Assembly: GCF_964275005.1 (NCBI RefSeq)
Contig: NC_092700.1
Coordinates: 16,834,617-16,898,616 of the forward strand
Direction of reading: 5' to 3'
From: Diadema setosum
Taxonomy: Eukaryota; Echinodermata; Echinoidea; Diadematoida; Diadematidae
DNA length: 64,000 nt
The translations under genes and the position numbers were made by a program. This document shows positions 1 to 10,777 of this stretch, in pieces. Below the pieces are notes generated by a model. That model had not been told where the DNA came from. It searched no databases and saw nothing but the letters and a program-made list of their open reading frames with translations. Each line of letters starts with the position of its first letter. Positions within the stretch are counted from its first letter, which is position 1.

Positions 1-1880
1 GTTACATGGTACCCCATGTGTACAGAGTGCATGGTTAGAACACGAAGGCGAAGGCAAAGCTCGGTAATCATACAAACATACAAAGTAATCGTGAAATATA
101 TTAGTAAGGGTTTTCACTCTGGAAGTGAGTTTGTTTATGTTTTATCTTTGTTTACCATCCCCCCCCTTTTGTCTTCATGTGCTGTAAGTATATTCCTGAA
201 ATATTTCCACATTTCGAATGATTTAATGCAATGTTTATTGCATTTTTTAAATGACACTGTAAAAATGCAAGATTAAGAAATACATTTTCATATACCAGAT
301 CTACTGTTGTAGGCAATATAATATTCATTATATATGTTGCCAAAAAAGAAAAAACCATGTACTTTTCTGTCTTTGTGTGTGACGTGATTATGGTGTTTAG
401 TTTATTGACGTGTGAACTAAGGTTTGAATTTTCTCACCAAGTGATTTGTTGGATGCACTATAATCTATCATCATGTCTTATTCTATGTTGTTTTAAAATT
501 TAAATCATTCATGACGCCTAGCTTGTTTAAACAAACTGTTGATAATGTGAATTCTTCCCTTGAAATCATATCTGAAAATGCATGTTTATTTCTTTTATCT
601 GCAATATGTCCCAGACGTTTTTGAATGTAATTTCATGATTGTGTCTTACTTCCTTTTATGTTCCATCCTTTTTCCCGAACTTTCATTACAATAGTAACGT
701 AGTTGATGCTTAAATAACTTACTCTCGTGATATGAATGTTTCTCGTCAAATCATGTCTGAAAATGAATTGCCTTTTGTCTTCATAACGTTCCAGACGGTT
801 TTTGAGGGTTTTTGTGTGTGTTTTTGGTTTTTCAAATGTAATTTCATGATTGTGTATTGCTTTCTGTGGATGCCATCTGTATTCCAAAACATTCACTTAC
901 TGGTAGTAACATAAGTTTAACTTACTTTTGTAGAATTAACTATTCCATTTGGGTGTTTGTTTCTGATTTGTAATATCGATTAACTTTTGCTTAATTAGCC
1001 GTGCAGCTGTCTTATGTAGTACAGTTGTACCACAGTTGCTCAAGTGAATAAACTTGTATCAGCAAATTAGTGGAAAAAGCAAGCTGCGTGCATTTTGGCG
1101 TCTGAACCTGTATGAGTTCTGTCAATAGTGGATGGTTTAACTAGGAATGTGTTACGTAAGTGGAGTGGCAACTCTTCGTAATTCATGCAAACACAATCAT
1201 GTTTGGATACAAAGCGTTGACAATGGGATACCTAACAATCCACAACGCTTTGAAGTCACCAATCTAGTTGCAAGACGAATTTTGGAGACAACGAATGCAT
1301 TTCACTTTTCATTGATTTGCGAGCTATATTTCGCCGTAAAATCTGAAGTAAAATGTTTGAATTTATTTAGAAGAGTTTAGTAAAGAATTCGATATTGTAA
1401 ACATGTATTTCTATTTTTTTCATAATGCACAAATCGACAGGAAATGGAAATCAGGTCCTCTTGAAAACCTAATATTTTTCTGTGATGTTCACATTTTGCG
1501 CATACACATGTTATTTTTAATCTTTTCATCTGGGATATTTGATCTTTCAAATAAAGTTCTCCACTGAAGTGTGTTCCATCGTGCTTTTATACTTTTTCAC
1601 TGTTAAAGCTGTCAGTTCTACACTGCATTTTGATTCGCTGCTCCAGTTCAAGGCACACAAATTCATTGCTGCCATCACACCGAAAGAGAGAGCGAACTGT
1701 AGCAGGGGGAATTCTTTTCTGATGTGAGAGCGCTAGTCCCGATTATTGATGCTCTCTTTTGTCAAAGCACCTGGATTCCACCTGTAGATAAAGCGCATAA
1801 CTTCTCGGCGGTGCCGAGCATGACGTCAAAGGAGAACAGGAGTTGCATCTCCTTCTCTCACACCTCCCTGGTTGAAGTGA
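1..1880. other. No gene recognised; AT-rich sequence
   Basis: I see no coding exon with family similarity here. The only structure is a diverged direct duplication (540-925, listed separately). An AATAAA at about 1047 could be a polyadenylation signal of an upstream gene, but nothing else supports that. Confidence 0.5.
540..925. repeat. Two-copy diverged tandem duplication, about 190 bp unit
   Basis: Bases 540-720 and 726-925 align in order. Both contain a TCTGAAAATG word, then CCAGACG, then AATTTCATGATTGTGT at a similar spacing. The second copy is longer because of a T/G-rich expansion. There is no coding capacity. Confidence 0.6.
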
Positions 1881-1888
1881 GTGTTTGA

Positions 1889-1913
<25 letters not shown>
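1889..1913. repeat. (GT)n microsatellite
   Basis: An uninterrupted GT run, followed at about 2000-2022 by a short GTTTGTCT repeat. Confidence 0.95.
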
Positions 1914-1919
<6 letters not shown>

Positions 1920-2040
1920 ATACGTGTATTTGTATCCCTGCATATGTGTGTGGTGCGTGTGCTACTTCATCATACTATAATTCGAGCAACGTTTGGCTGT
2001 CTGTTTGTCTGTTTGTCTGTTTGTTCCTCTACTCCTCCCA

Positions 2041-2180
2041 GGTCCTTGGTCCGATCTCAATTAAACTTAGTGGATGGATGCAGGTTGACCGCAAAATTGC
2101 CGTTGAGGGGTTCATTTTTGGAAAGGTCAAGGTCACTGGGGTCAAAGGTCAAATAACTTCTAATCTTCGTCAGCTGCAAT
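2041..2180 (+). repeat. AGGTCA-bearing repeat fragment
   Basis: Contains AAGGTCAAGGTCACTGG and GGGTCAAAGGTCA in the same style as the larger element at 5516-6510. A partner in reverse orientation lies at 2589-2655, where the GATCGGACCAAGG and CAGTGACCTTGACC words recur. Both look like debris of one repeat family. Confidence 0.6.
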
Positions 2181-2211
2181 AATCAAACACCCGATAGAGG
2201 GCACTATGTAG

Positions 2212-2570
2212 GCCTACTTATACGGGGATTCCCCAGAAATATAATCAGACACTCATCAGTGCCGTATATAAAGAGAGTCTGGCCAACTGCTAATTTGGAC
2301 GCCATGTCGTTACCGCGCGTATTACGCGTTACAGGGTTAGCTTTTACGCTCAGACGTAACAAAATAGCCAAGCCAAATAAGGGGTAGTTAACAATGGGCA
2401 CTGGTATGAGCGCACTTCAGTAACGACATGGCGCCTGTAGATCACGGGACCAGCTTTTGACCAATCACAGGCTTCAAAACACATAAGCCAAAAACCCAGT
2501 TGGCCAGACTCTCTTTATATACGGCACTGCTACTCATATGGGGATTCCCAGGTGTACGCCTACTTAGCTT
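2212..2570. mobile_element. Foldback (MITE-like) element
   Basis: Inverted arms at about 2215-2290 and 2497-2565 share more than 30 consecutive complementary bases (core GTGCCGTATATAAAGAG). An inner pair, CGCCATGTCGTTAC and its complement, sits near 2301 and 2422. It has no coding capacity. The arms lie outside-in, as in a foldback element. Confidence 0.75.
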
Positions 2571-2747
2571 CCAGCAAGTTTGGCCAAGATCGGACCAAGG
2601 AGTAGCGCAAAACAGTTATTTGACCTCCATTGACCCAGTGACCTTGACCATTTGTGGGGGAATCCCCATAGAGGATTTCTGGCACTCCACGGGTACATTG
2701 ACTAGTAAATATAATTAAGGGTATTTTTGTTTTTAATAAGGCTATTG

Positions 2748-2835
2748 CTGTAGTGTCGGTCTCGTGATCATGGTTTGCGTATTAAATGTCGGTCTCGTGA
2801 GCCTTTTAAGAGTAGTGTCGGTCTCGTTGGCTTGT
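2748..2835. repeat. GTCGGTCTCGTGAGCC-type low-complexity repeat
   Basis: The word GTGTCGGTCTCGTGAGCC recurs two to three times here and again at 3346-3368. Related CTCGTGGGC words recur at 5376-5515, 6540-6640, 31320-31620 and 32585-32880. The GC-rich MITE copy 1 sits between two of these repeats. Confidence 0.65.
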
Positions 2836-2842
2836 TTGCTAA

Positions 2843-3341
2843 GACCCCGTTTACAGTGCGGGGCTGGGCCGCGCTTTTAATTCAAACCTTTCAATATTTT
2901 GTCGTAGTGGCGCTCTGCTTGTAAACATACGCAATTTGATATATAGCCTGGTTTTCAGACCCTTTGCCGACTGGATTCCGTGGCGACGAAATCGCCGTTC
3001 GGGCAAAGGCCTTTGCCGAAGGAAAAATCCTTTGCAGAACAAAGCCACCCTAAACTATACTAGTTTTCGACGTTGAGGGGGTTAATATCGTGAATAGCGA
3101 AATAGTACAGGCAGAGGGTCTGGAAGCCAGACTAAAATTGACCGCTCATTTGGCCCAGTTTGCGTTTAGGTCCTACACCAAGAAGAGGCTGGGCTCGGCC
3201 GCGGCTCGGCCGCGGCCGAGACCACCTCGAGAGCGTGGCCAAATGTGCGGCCAATTTTGGCCTCGCATTTGGCCTTTTGCGCGTTTACACTGAAATGAAG
3301 GACTGCAAACACTGTAAACACCTCGCACTGTAAACGGGGTC
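2843..3341 (-). mobile_element. GC-rich MITE, copy 1
   Basis: The termini are GACCCCGTTTACAGTGCG and its complement, with TA at or next to both ends. The inside carries CGGCCGCGGC runs and repeated TGTAAACG words. It is in the opposite orientation to the three other copies (28785, 41887, 42394), which share its whole interior, including the GGCAAAGGCCTTTGCC palindrome. Non-coding. Confidence 0.85.
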
Positions 3342-3896
3342 ATAGTGTCGGTCTCGTGAGCCTTTTAAAGGGGCCCTGAAACCCAAATGCATGTTGACTG
3401 GTGTTTATCTATGATATCCTCAACATCACTTTTGCGTTAAAACAAATATCTAGAAACATTTCATATATTTTTAGCGATTTTTTTTTTATTTTTCTTCAGA
3501 TTACTTGGGAACGCCCACAAAAAACCTTCCATACCAATCAATATTAATATTCTTGAGATGACCTCATCTGTCAATCATTGCTAAAGTACTGAAATGTTTA
3601 ACATTGGAATGCACCTTCCCCTCGACTCAGCATAACTTGCATGTTTCTGTCATATTAATGTGACTAACAAAAGACATAGCGGGGAACATGCGGGATAGTG
3701 GGACGCCAGCCTCACAGATGTACAAGAAGATGTTGGAAGTGTAAGGAATATTTAATAATCTTTTCCGTTTTCGTGTGGAGTCCCTTCATAGCTCTTCGTG
3801 TTTCTTGCATTGAATGCGTGACCTGAAACCATAATAATTGCTATCGGGTTCATACATGTCTTGATAGAACTGATCTTTTTTTTTTCTTCTCCACAG

Positions 3897-4828
3897 GATT
3901 GTTCAGCTCCCCTTGTCAACCAAATATCCGACGTTGTCTTACATCAACACTTCGATAACAAATTTGAACATGCAAATTCCATCTGTCTTATGGGAAGCTT
4001 CGTTGGGGGCTCGTTATTCCCCGTCTCGATGTCATCCCTAATGGAAGGATACGGACTCGAGGGAGCCATACTTTGTTTGGCAGGCTTGTATCTACACTGT
4101 GTGCCAATAGGAGCGACGTTCCTTTCCCCTGTGGACTTAGCGGAAACACAGAACTTGCCTCGTACGGATAGAGGAGAAGTCCTTCCAGGTGAAGATGACC
4201 AGGCGGGTTTGTCGGAGTCTTCTGCATATTTGTTGGAGCGAGCAGACAAAGAATCGAAAACAAACTCAGTAGACCAATGTCACAATACCCATGGAAGCCG
4301 AAAGACCACAAAGCCGCGATCGACACGAGAACGGATCTAGGAATATGTCTGATCGGATTTGGGAGTGAGGGCGCTGGTGCAGGAGTGGGCGTTCACGCTC
4401 CTCTTCTTACCATGTAGTCTTGCAGATTGCCATGGTCAGCTGGACTCTTTTCGTCGTCTCCTTCGCAATGTCCAAGGGCTTCGAGGAATTGTTCGCTTGC
4501 TACCTGCCCATGGTGGGGTCAATTGGCGGAGTGGTCTTTCACGGGACTATGGCCGTAATCCTGCGTTTCAGACATCATTGGGGAGCGCCCCTGTTCATCA
4601 CCAACATGGTCTCTATTGGTGGAGGGCTACTCATTTACCCTGCAAGGTCATCATCCCCAACGCATCTTCTCATCTGCTCCTTCTTCGCCGGCGGCGGCAT
4701 ATTTGCCGGTTACCCGACATCCTGGGCAGTTCTTGAATCCTTCGTCGCCGAGAGAAATTTCAAAGGAATCATCTCAGCCAAATTATTCATCACAGGACTT
4801 GGAAATGTGATTTCTGGGTACATCACAC
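3897..4828 (+). pseudogene. Exon 3-equivalent of the transporter pseudogene
   Basis: It encodes, in broken frames, the family's TM4-TM5 stretch (VVLHQHF...ANSICLMG), TM6, the long central loop, and TM7-TM11 (MVSWTLFVVSFAMSKGF, SFFAGGGIFAG). The acceptor CTCCACAG is preserved. See the parent entry for the lesions. Confidence 0.88.
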
Positions 4829-4905
4829 GTATGACACCTCGGGGAAATTAAAAAAAAAGAAGAAGAAGAATACAATAACCAACATATGAACGAGTGCAAA
4901 ACATA

Positions 4906-4910
<5 letters not shown>

Positions 4911-4953
<43 letters not shown>
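4911..4953. repeat. (TA)n microsatellite in the pseudogene's last intron
   Basis: A simple TA run, absent from the corresponding intron of the intact gene (49665-50161). Confidence 0.95.
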
Positions 4954-4959
<6 letters not shown>

Positions 4960-5208
4960 GAAGTTCCTTGAAGGAAGAAAAAGGGGGTAAATAATTATAC
5001 ACACGTAAAATGTGAATGTATAAATTTTGTAAAAGTGCGTGTGATTAAGAAGTAAATGGTGGAGAGGTTTGCTCTAGACGGAATACGTCCTTCTACATGC
5101 TTTCATCGTTGTCATTTTTTTTTTTTTTTTTTACTACCGAATGCACTTTGTCCTTTTCAAGCTAAAATCACAATCTAGAACTTACCATTTTATCTACTGT
5201 CATTGCAG

Positions 5209-5372
5209 GCAAGCTGTATGATGCCACTGGTTCATTCGATGGAGCCCTTCAACTCGTTGGCGGCATGTGCGTAATGACTGTTCCCCTGACAGTGGCCCTC
5301 ATGTGCATCCAGAGATATAGGGACGAGGGGCGTGGCTGTTTCCCCTCAAGTGACCAACGTGCTGCCATTTAA
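5209..5372 (+). pseudogene. Last exon-equivalent of the transporter pseudogene
   Basis: It follows the acceptor CATTGCAG and has the same length (164 nt) and phase as the last exon of the intact gene. It reads KLYDATGSFDGALQLVGG through ...DQRAAI and stop without a lesion. It covers TM12 and the short C-terminal tail. Confidence 0.88.
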
Positions 5373-5375
5373 AGG

Positions 5376-5515
5376 GGTGCACAAACCCAACACCCACACG
5401 AGTCTTCAACCAACGAACTCGACATGAGGCAAGGCCCACGAGTCCGACACTAGACAAACAAGGCCCACGAGTGGCCGGGCTTAATGTGCCCAGTGTCGGT
5501 CTCGTAGGCCTTTTT
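5376..5515. repeat. CCCACGAG-type iterated repeat
   Basis: GGCCCACGAGT and related words occur four or more times. The same family resumes at 6540-6640, so the AGGTCA element at 5516-6510 appears to sit inside it. Confidence 0.6.
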
Positions 5516-6510
5516 TATGCCTCCGCCAACGAAGTGGCCGGAGGCATTATGTTTTCGGGTCGTCCGTCCGCCCGTCCGTACGTCCGTACGTCCGTACGTA
5601 CGTCCGTCCGTCCCGTTTTGTTTTTGTCGATATCTCAAGAACCGTGTGATGGTTTTGCATCAAACTTGGTATAAGGGTATATCCTTAGGGATGATACTTT
5701 GTGTGGATTTTAGGGTCACAGGGTCAAAGGTCAAAGGTCACAGGTTATTTTGTAAAAAAAATGAAATTTCATGTTTTTCTCCATATCTCGCGAATGGTTC
5801 AAGGTATCTTCATGGAACTTATGCTTGCACCGATGGGCAGTGATTATCTAGGGAAGTTGGGGGTCATGGGTCAAAGGTCAAGGTCAACTCCTCAAAATAT
5901 AACTACTTTCCTTATGTTTATGCAATGCCTGAAGGATTTTTTTAAAACTTGATGTATGCATGTATAACCCAATATATATTCTGTGGGAAGTTTCTTGCCA
6001 AAAGGTCAAAGGTCAAAAGGTCAAAGGTCAAGTGAAAGTGCTAAATTGCACTTTTTCCTCCCTATCTCAAAAGTAACTCAAGGTATTGTCATGAAAATTA
6101 CATATTTATGCATGTTCTACCTAACAGTGATTCTCTTTGGAACTGCGGGGTCAAAGGTCAAAGGCCAGGTTTCGATAATACTATTTTACCATTTGATACT
6201 GAAATTATACTTTTTCTCAATACCTTGAAAATTGCTCAATGCATAAACTTGTAAAAGGGTCAAAAGTCAAGTGAAAATCATTAGTTCCCCCAAATACCTG
6301 CACTCTGACGTTATAATCATTCATCCAATTGAACCTGGTTCTAGGAAAGTGAACATTCAGCACATTTGTGGCAAACCTGTCATTTTAATATTTTGCCAAT
6401 TGTGTGAAACTGTCATCACACATTGTCAAGACATTGTACTATAGACCTATTAGGAGAACCATGCATTATGGCGGAGGCATACACCAGTCGCCGTAGCGAC
6501 ATTTCTAGTT
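5516..6510 (+). mobile_element. Element with ~140-bp periodic AGGTCA clusters
   Basis: It begins with TATGCCTCCGCCA and ends with its complement (GGCGGAGGCATA near 6470-6481). A (CGTCCGTA)n-like stretch lies at 5560-5615. Clusters of AGGTCA half-sites occur at 5721-5744, 5861-5886, 6003-6030, 6147-6169 and 6255-6270. They are spaced about 140, 142, 144 and 108 bp apart, each preceded by related TATCTC...TCAAGGTAT text, so the element is a diverged tandem array of about 140-bp units. No protein is encoded. Confidence 0.75.
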
Positions 6511-6539
6511 TTTGTTTTTGTTTGTTTTTTTGCCTAGTT

Positions 6540-6640
6540 TTGAGCTTATTGGCCGTATGACTCGTGAGCTGTCTTACTCTAGGACATTTCCGCTGTCGAG
6601 CACGTGGGCCGTATAACTCGTGGGTGTCGGACCCTTTGGA
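6540..6640. repeat. CTCGTGGGC-type iterated repeat, second part
   Basis: The words ATGACTCGTGAGC, CACGTGGGCCGTAT and AACTCGTGGGTGTCGG continue the repeat interrupted at 5515. Confidence 0.55.
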
Positions 6641-7378
6641 TTCATGGAGTGGGAAGACTGGCCTGGTTCGGATATATTCGAGAATTCCCCTAACGAATTG
6701 TGTACAGCTTTATCACTTATCTCTGTGCAAGGAGGTAACAGGCTCGCCCAGCTCCTAGCTCTATGTGTAGGTACACACACGCAGCCTCACTACATTTCGA
6801 GTGGAGTCAACCGTTACCGATGAGCGCACACGTCGATGCACGTATTCGCTGACCGGTGCTAATCGTGGTTTTCTTATGTAACCCGGTAGGCAGCGAATGA
6901 ATTGGATCACCCGTGAATCCCCACAATATACCGGGTGTTTAACCATTTTCAAGTGAATTTCGGTATTAAGTGGTACTTGATCCCGAAACGAATGAGAACG
7001 AGCAAGAGAGAGGGAGAAATATAAATATATATATGGTGTATAGAGAGAGAGAGAGAGAGGGGGGGGGGGGGGCTGGGGGAAGGAGTGCGAATGTTGTCTT
7101 CGGTTTGATTCTATTTCTGTGGTTTCCTTAAAAAGTATACATAACATTAAAATAAACAAAAATGTGCAAAAATCTACAATTGATTAAATGTGGAATATAC
7201 TAGGTGTTACAAAAAAAAAAACCACAACATTTTCCGCTGATCCTTATATTAGTAGTTCGGAAACTATACAACAGATAACACTGTCATTGATGTGAGTTAT
7301 AGATAAATAGTGTACAATTGGAGGTCATTTCAAGATGAGAGCATGAAACAGTTTCATTAAGTCCATGATTAGTTTTAA
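6641..7378. other. No gene recognised
   Basis: Only a (GA)n run followed by a G-tract at about 7040-7073 stands out. Confidence 0.5.
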
Positions 7379-7762
7379 AGGTAAAGGCATCGCATAGTTT
7401 TGGTTGAGACCTAACCTCGGGTTTCTAACATTTTGGGTTGAGATTATGAGAAACCTCTTAATATGAAAGAGCATGTAATTCCAAAATTAATCCGACGTTT
7501 ATTTGATGAAAATTGGTTTTGAAATGGCTGAGATACCCAAAACAGAGCAATTCTAATAAAATGTGGGACCCAGCTTTTATTACGATTGCTTTGTTTTACT
7601 ATATTTTTTGATGTCTCAGCCATTCCAAAACCGATTTTCATCAAATAAACATTGAATTCTTCTAAGAAAGGTACGCTCTGTACTATTTTACAAACGGTTT
7701 CTTGATATCTCGCAAAAAGTTCAAAGCCCAATTCTCACCTGTACCAATAATGTACCATCCCT
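7379..7762. mobile_element. TTAA-type foldback element, diverged copy
   Basis: The arms share GTTTATTTGATGAAAAT and TTTTGAAATGGCTGAGAT with their complements at about 7620-7650. The layout matches the better copies at 47119 and 50326. The left TTAA and AGG start are visible at 7375; the right end is degenerate (CCCTCTAAG). Confidence 0.65.
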
Positions 7763-9430
7763 CTAAGATCCAGATTTTGGTCAAATTTGAACCCTCTGTA
7801 CAAAATTGAACCTTTACACAAGAACCAATGATGTGTATGTGAGTGTGGGCTTACAATGACCCTGAACAATAGACATGAATACCACGAATACCACCTTTTC
7901 AGACCTCTGCTGACTAGCTTCTGGACTCTTCCTCCAAGGCACATTCATGCTTTATCAATAATTCACGATGGATTGCCCTGGGCACTGCTTGCCTGAATTT
8001 ATGGTAGAGGGTAAAATGCATGCACATGAAAAAAATAAGCACTCGTTTTTATGTGCTTGCATAAACGGCTTTTCAGGATGAATAATGACTAGCTGTGATG
8101 GTGGAATTTCTCACTAATATGCAATAGAGCGTTCCAATTTTGGCCATTGTTCAGGACCATTGTCAGGGTTTTAACCACACACTCCCATACACACCAATTG
8201 ACCCCTCTATAAAAATTAAATTTGGTACAGAGGGCTGAAAACAGAGCAAAATCCGAATATTATCACTTAAAAGTAAATCTTGAATTTAATGAACTGATTT
8301 ATGCTATCATTTTAAATTACCTCCAACAAAATTGTACTCTATTCAGCTATTGCTCATGATTATCATAGTTAGTGCTATCTGACATGTGGTTTTTGAACTA
8401 TAAAAGATCGAAAGTGGGAAATGTTTTGTAACACCTAGTACTAGTCACAATAAATGCTTAAACATTTTCAACAAATTGAAAATCAAAAAGGCAAACGATG
8501 AAATTAATTCCAAGTTATGAGAAAAATGCAGAATTATGCCATCATAAGAAGGCGCTTGACAGTGTTGATGGCAGCCTAAAAAGATTAACGAAGGAGAAAC
8601 ATGAAGAAGTTGGCATTTTACCATTTAACCTTGTTTTATGGTACGTGTATTTAAAGAGAGTCCTTTTAGTGGGTACCTCCACTTTCTTTTCTTCACAGAA
8701 TGTATAAATATGTTTCTATGAATAATATCTCACTTTGTAATCACTACTGACAAGTACATGTTATTCCTTGCTACCTGTGTGTCATTCATTAATGATGCGT
8801 GTCAAGCTTTTATTTTTGCATATTTTGTTGAAAGAAGTGAAAAATAAAAGTTTGAATTGAATTAGTCTAAATGAAATCCAACAGGGGGAGAGGAAAAGAG
8901 TGTCGAAGGAAGGAAAGAAGCAAAAGGAAAGTGTAATGCTGGGTGTGTGAAATACTAATAATGAAGTCAGGGAATTCGGTGCAATCCAATGTGTGCATAT
9001 AATTATCAACACTGAATATCATAGAGACTGAGTTGCAGGAGTAAACATACTGGACTTGTTGCGTTAGCATGTGAGCAATGCCGACTGGAGTGTATTCACT
9101 CCTCTGTATGTTTATGTGATTATGAATGTGTACTCTGATGTGTTAACATTGAAGGTCAGTGTGTGTCTGTATCTGTGTGTGTGTGTGTGTGTTTGTGTGT
9201 GTGAGTGTGGGAGTATTATAGAAAGCTTGAAAGGACCCTTGCATGTTTGTTTTGAAATGATACATTAATTATGATATCGTTAAGATTCAGTGAATGGGGG
9301 GAGGGGAGGGGAAGTAATTTAAAAGGAAATTTATTTGAGCCAAACTAGAGAAAAAAAAAGGATCACTATCCGTTTAGGCCTATAGGTGGCGCTATGAGCG
9401 GTCTCTTTGGAATTGAGATATACATGTACT
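7763..9430. other. No gene recognised; possible LINE 3' tail and a GT microsatellite
   Basis: A TTTGAATTGAATTAG tail at about 8850-8866, after AAATAAAAG, resembles the 3' ends of the LINEs elsewhere in the window. A GT run lies at 9175-9205 and a G/A-rich run at 9296-9315. Confidence 0.4.
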
Positions 9431-9579
9431 TTAAAGGGGGTATCTCACTGAGCGGCGAACGTTTGCGAACGTAGCGAATTTGGGAATTCGCCAGGGTTCG
9501 TAAACGGTTGCAAAAGGTTCGTTGACATTCGCAAGACAGTTCGCAAACGGTTTTTATTGTCGCAAACAGTTTTTCTTGT

Positions 9580-9617
9580 CGCAAAGAAATTTTGAACATG
9601 TTCAAAATTTCTTTGCG
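9580..9617. repeat. 38-bp perfect palindrome
   Basis: CGCAAAGAAATTTTGAACA and its exact complement meet without a spacer inside the left arm of the larger element. Confidence 0.95.
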
Positions 9618-9970
9618 AACCTTTGCGAATTTGTATTTTCGCTAACAGTTGCAAACATGCGCAAACATTCGCAAAACACTCGTAAGAATTCGCAAACGGT
9701 CGTAATACGGTGTCGCTAACGTTTTTATATGATTCGCCACTGCTAGCGAACAAGTAACCACATGGTTCCTATATAAAAGCTTCTGACACAGACAAGGTTC
9801 CTCTCTAAGAAAGTTCTTGAAGCTCTTGACATCTCCATCATGATTGTAATTGCTTCAAAAGCTTTTTATATTGACTAAAGTCTGTCCTCTGCAACAAGCA
9901 CTCTCTGACTCTCTTTCTTTTCTTCTTCCTTTCTTGTTTTTCTTTATTTCATTTCTCTTATGCTGCACAA

Positions 9971-10269
9971 CTCTCTAAAAAAGAAAGAGTGAAAATGTTC
10001 ACTCCTGAAGGAGTGAATTACAGAAAAGAGTGAGTTTTGAGTGAAATTGGAGTGAATTTTGAGTGAACTAGGAAATATCTATTTTCACTCATTTTGGAGT
10101 GACCTCGGGGATCACTCGAAAATCTTGGAGTGATCCCTGAAGTCGCTCCAAAATGAGTGAAAATGAACATTTTCAGTCCAAAATCACTCTAATTTCACTT
10201 GAAACTCACTGTTTTCTGTTATTCACTTCTTCAAGAGTGAACATTTTCACTCTTTCTTTTTTAGAGAGA
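9971..10269. mobile_element. Nested foldback element built of GAGTGA words
   Basis: It opens with CTCTCTAAAAAAGAAAGAG and closes with the near-complement. Both halves consist of iterated GAGTGA/TCACTC words, for example TTTTGAGTGA and CATTTTGGAGTGA. It interrupts the host element 9435-10773, so it is the younger insertion. Confidence 0.75.
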
Positions 10270-10777
10270 ATAGCTGTAGCAGCAGCCTGACAAAGCAGCT
10301 CTTCAAGGATAGCAACACCTTGAGCCTCTTCTTGGCAGAAATTTATTTCCATATCCTGGAAATCCATCTTGAACGGTTGTCACAAGAGATCTGAATTCAG
10401 TGGAAGGTTTTATGTCGTTGTATGGGTCTTACTATATACACAATCGCCTGTACTTTTCTAGGTCCAAGAATATTCGCAAAATTGTCGCAAAGGATTTGCA
10501 AACAGTTGCTAATATTTGCAAAACTGTCGCTAACATTTGCAAAATTGTCGCTAACATTTGCTAACATTCGCTAATAGTCGCCACCTGTGTTTTCAAACAC
10601 TTTCGCAAACATTCACTAAAGTGTTGCTAATTGTCGCTAAACATCGCTAAAAGTCGCTAACTGTCGCTAATGGCAGAAGCGAACTTTGATTTTTCGCAAA
10701 CATTCGTCAGAAAAGTTGGCGAATCTCAAATTCGCTACGTTCGCAAACGTTCGCCGCTCAGTGAGATACCAGCTTAA

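Larger units (their letters stand above)
3650..5373 (+). pseudogene. 5'-truncated SLC16-like transporter pseudogene
   Basis: This is a partial duplicate of the monocarboxylate-transporter-like gene ending at 50325. It matches that gene's last two exons and also its intron sequence upstream of exon 3 (around 3677-3896 versus 48523-48755), so it arose by DNA duplication and is not a retrocopy. The exon 3 equivalent is 3897-4828 and the last exon is 5209-5372. Lesions: an extra T near 3913 shifts the frame just after the acceptor; stops lie at 4338-4340 and 4350-4352; a 5-bp loss near 4408 shifts the frame again; the base before the donor is changed (CAC|GT instead of CAG|GT). The last exon is intact to TAA. 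No equivalents of exons 1 and 2 are visible upstream. Protein similarity to the intact copy is still high, so inactivation is probably recent. Confidence 0.9.
9435..10773. mobile_element. TTAA-flanked element with iterated GCGAA/CGCAAAC arms
   Basis: TTAA lies directly outside both ends (9431-9434 and 10774-10777). The termini share more than 30 bp (core TATCTCACTGAGCGGCGAAC). Each arm continues as degenerate iterations of a 10-15 bp word (TTCGCAAAC, GTCGCTAAC), inverted between left and right. This arrangement resembles sea-urchin TU foldback elements, whose arms contain short direct repeats. It holds no coding sequence. It abuts the 3' end of a transposase pseudogene and contains a second foldback element at 9971-10269. 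Confidence 0.8.
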
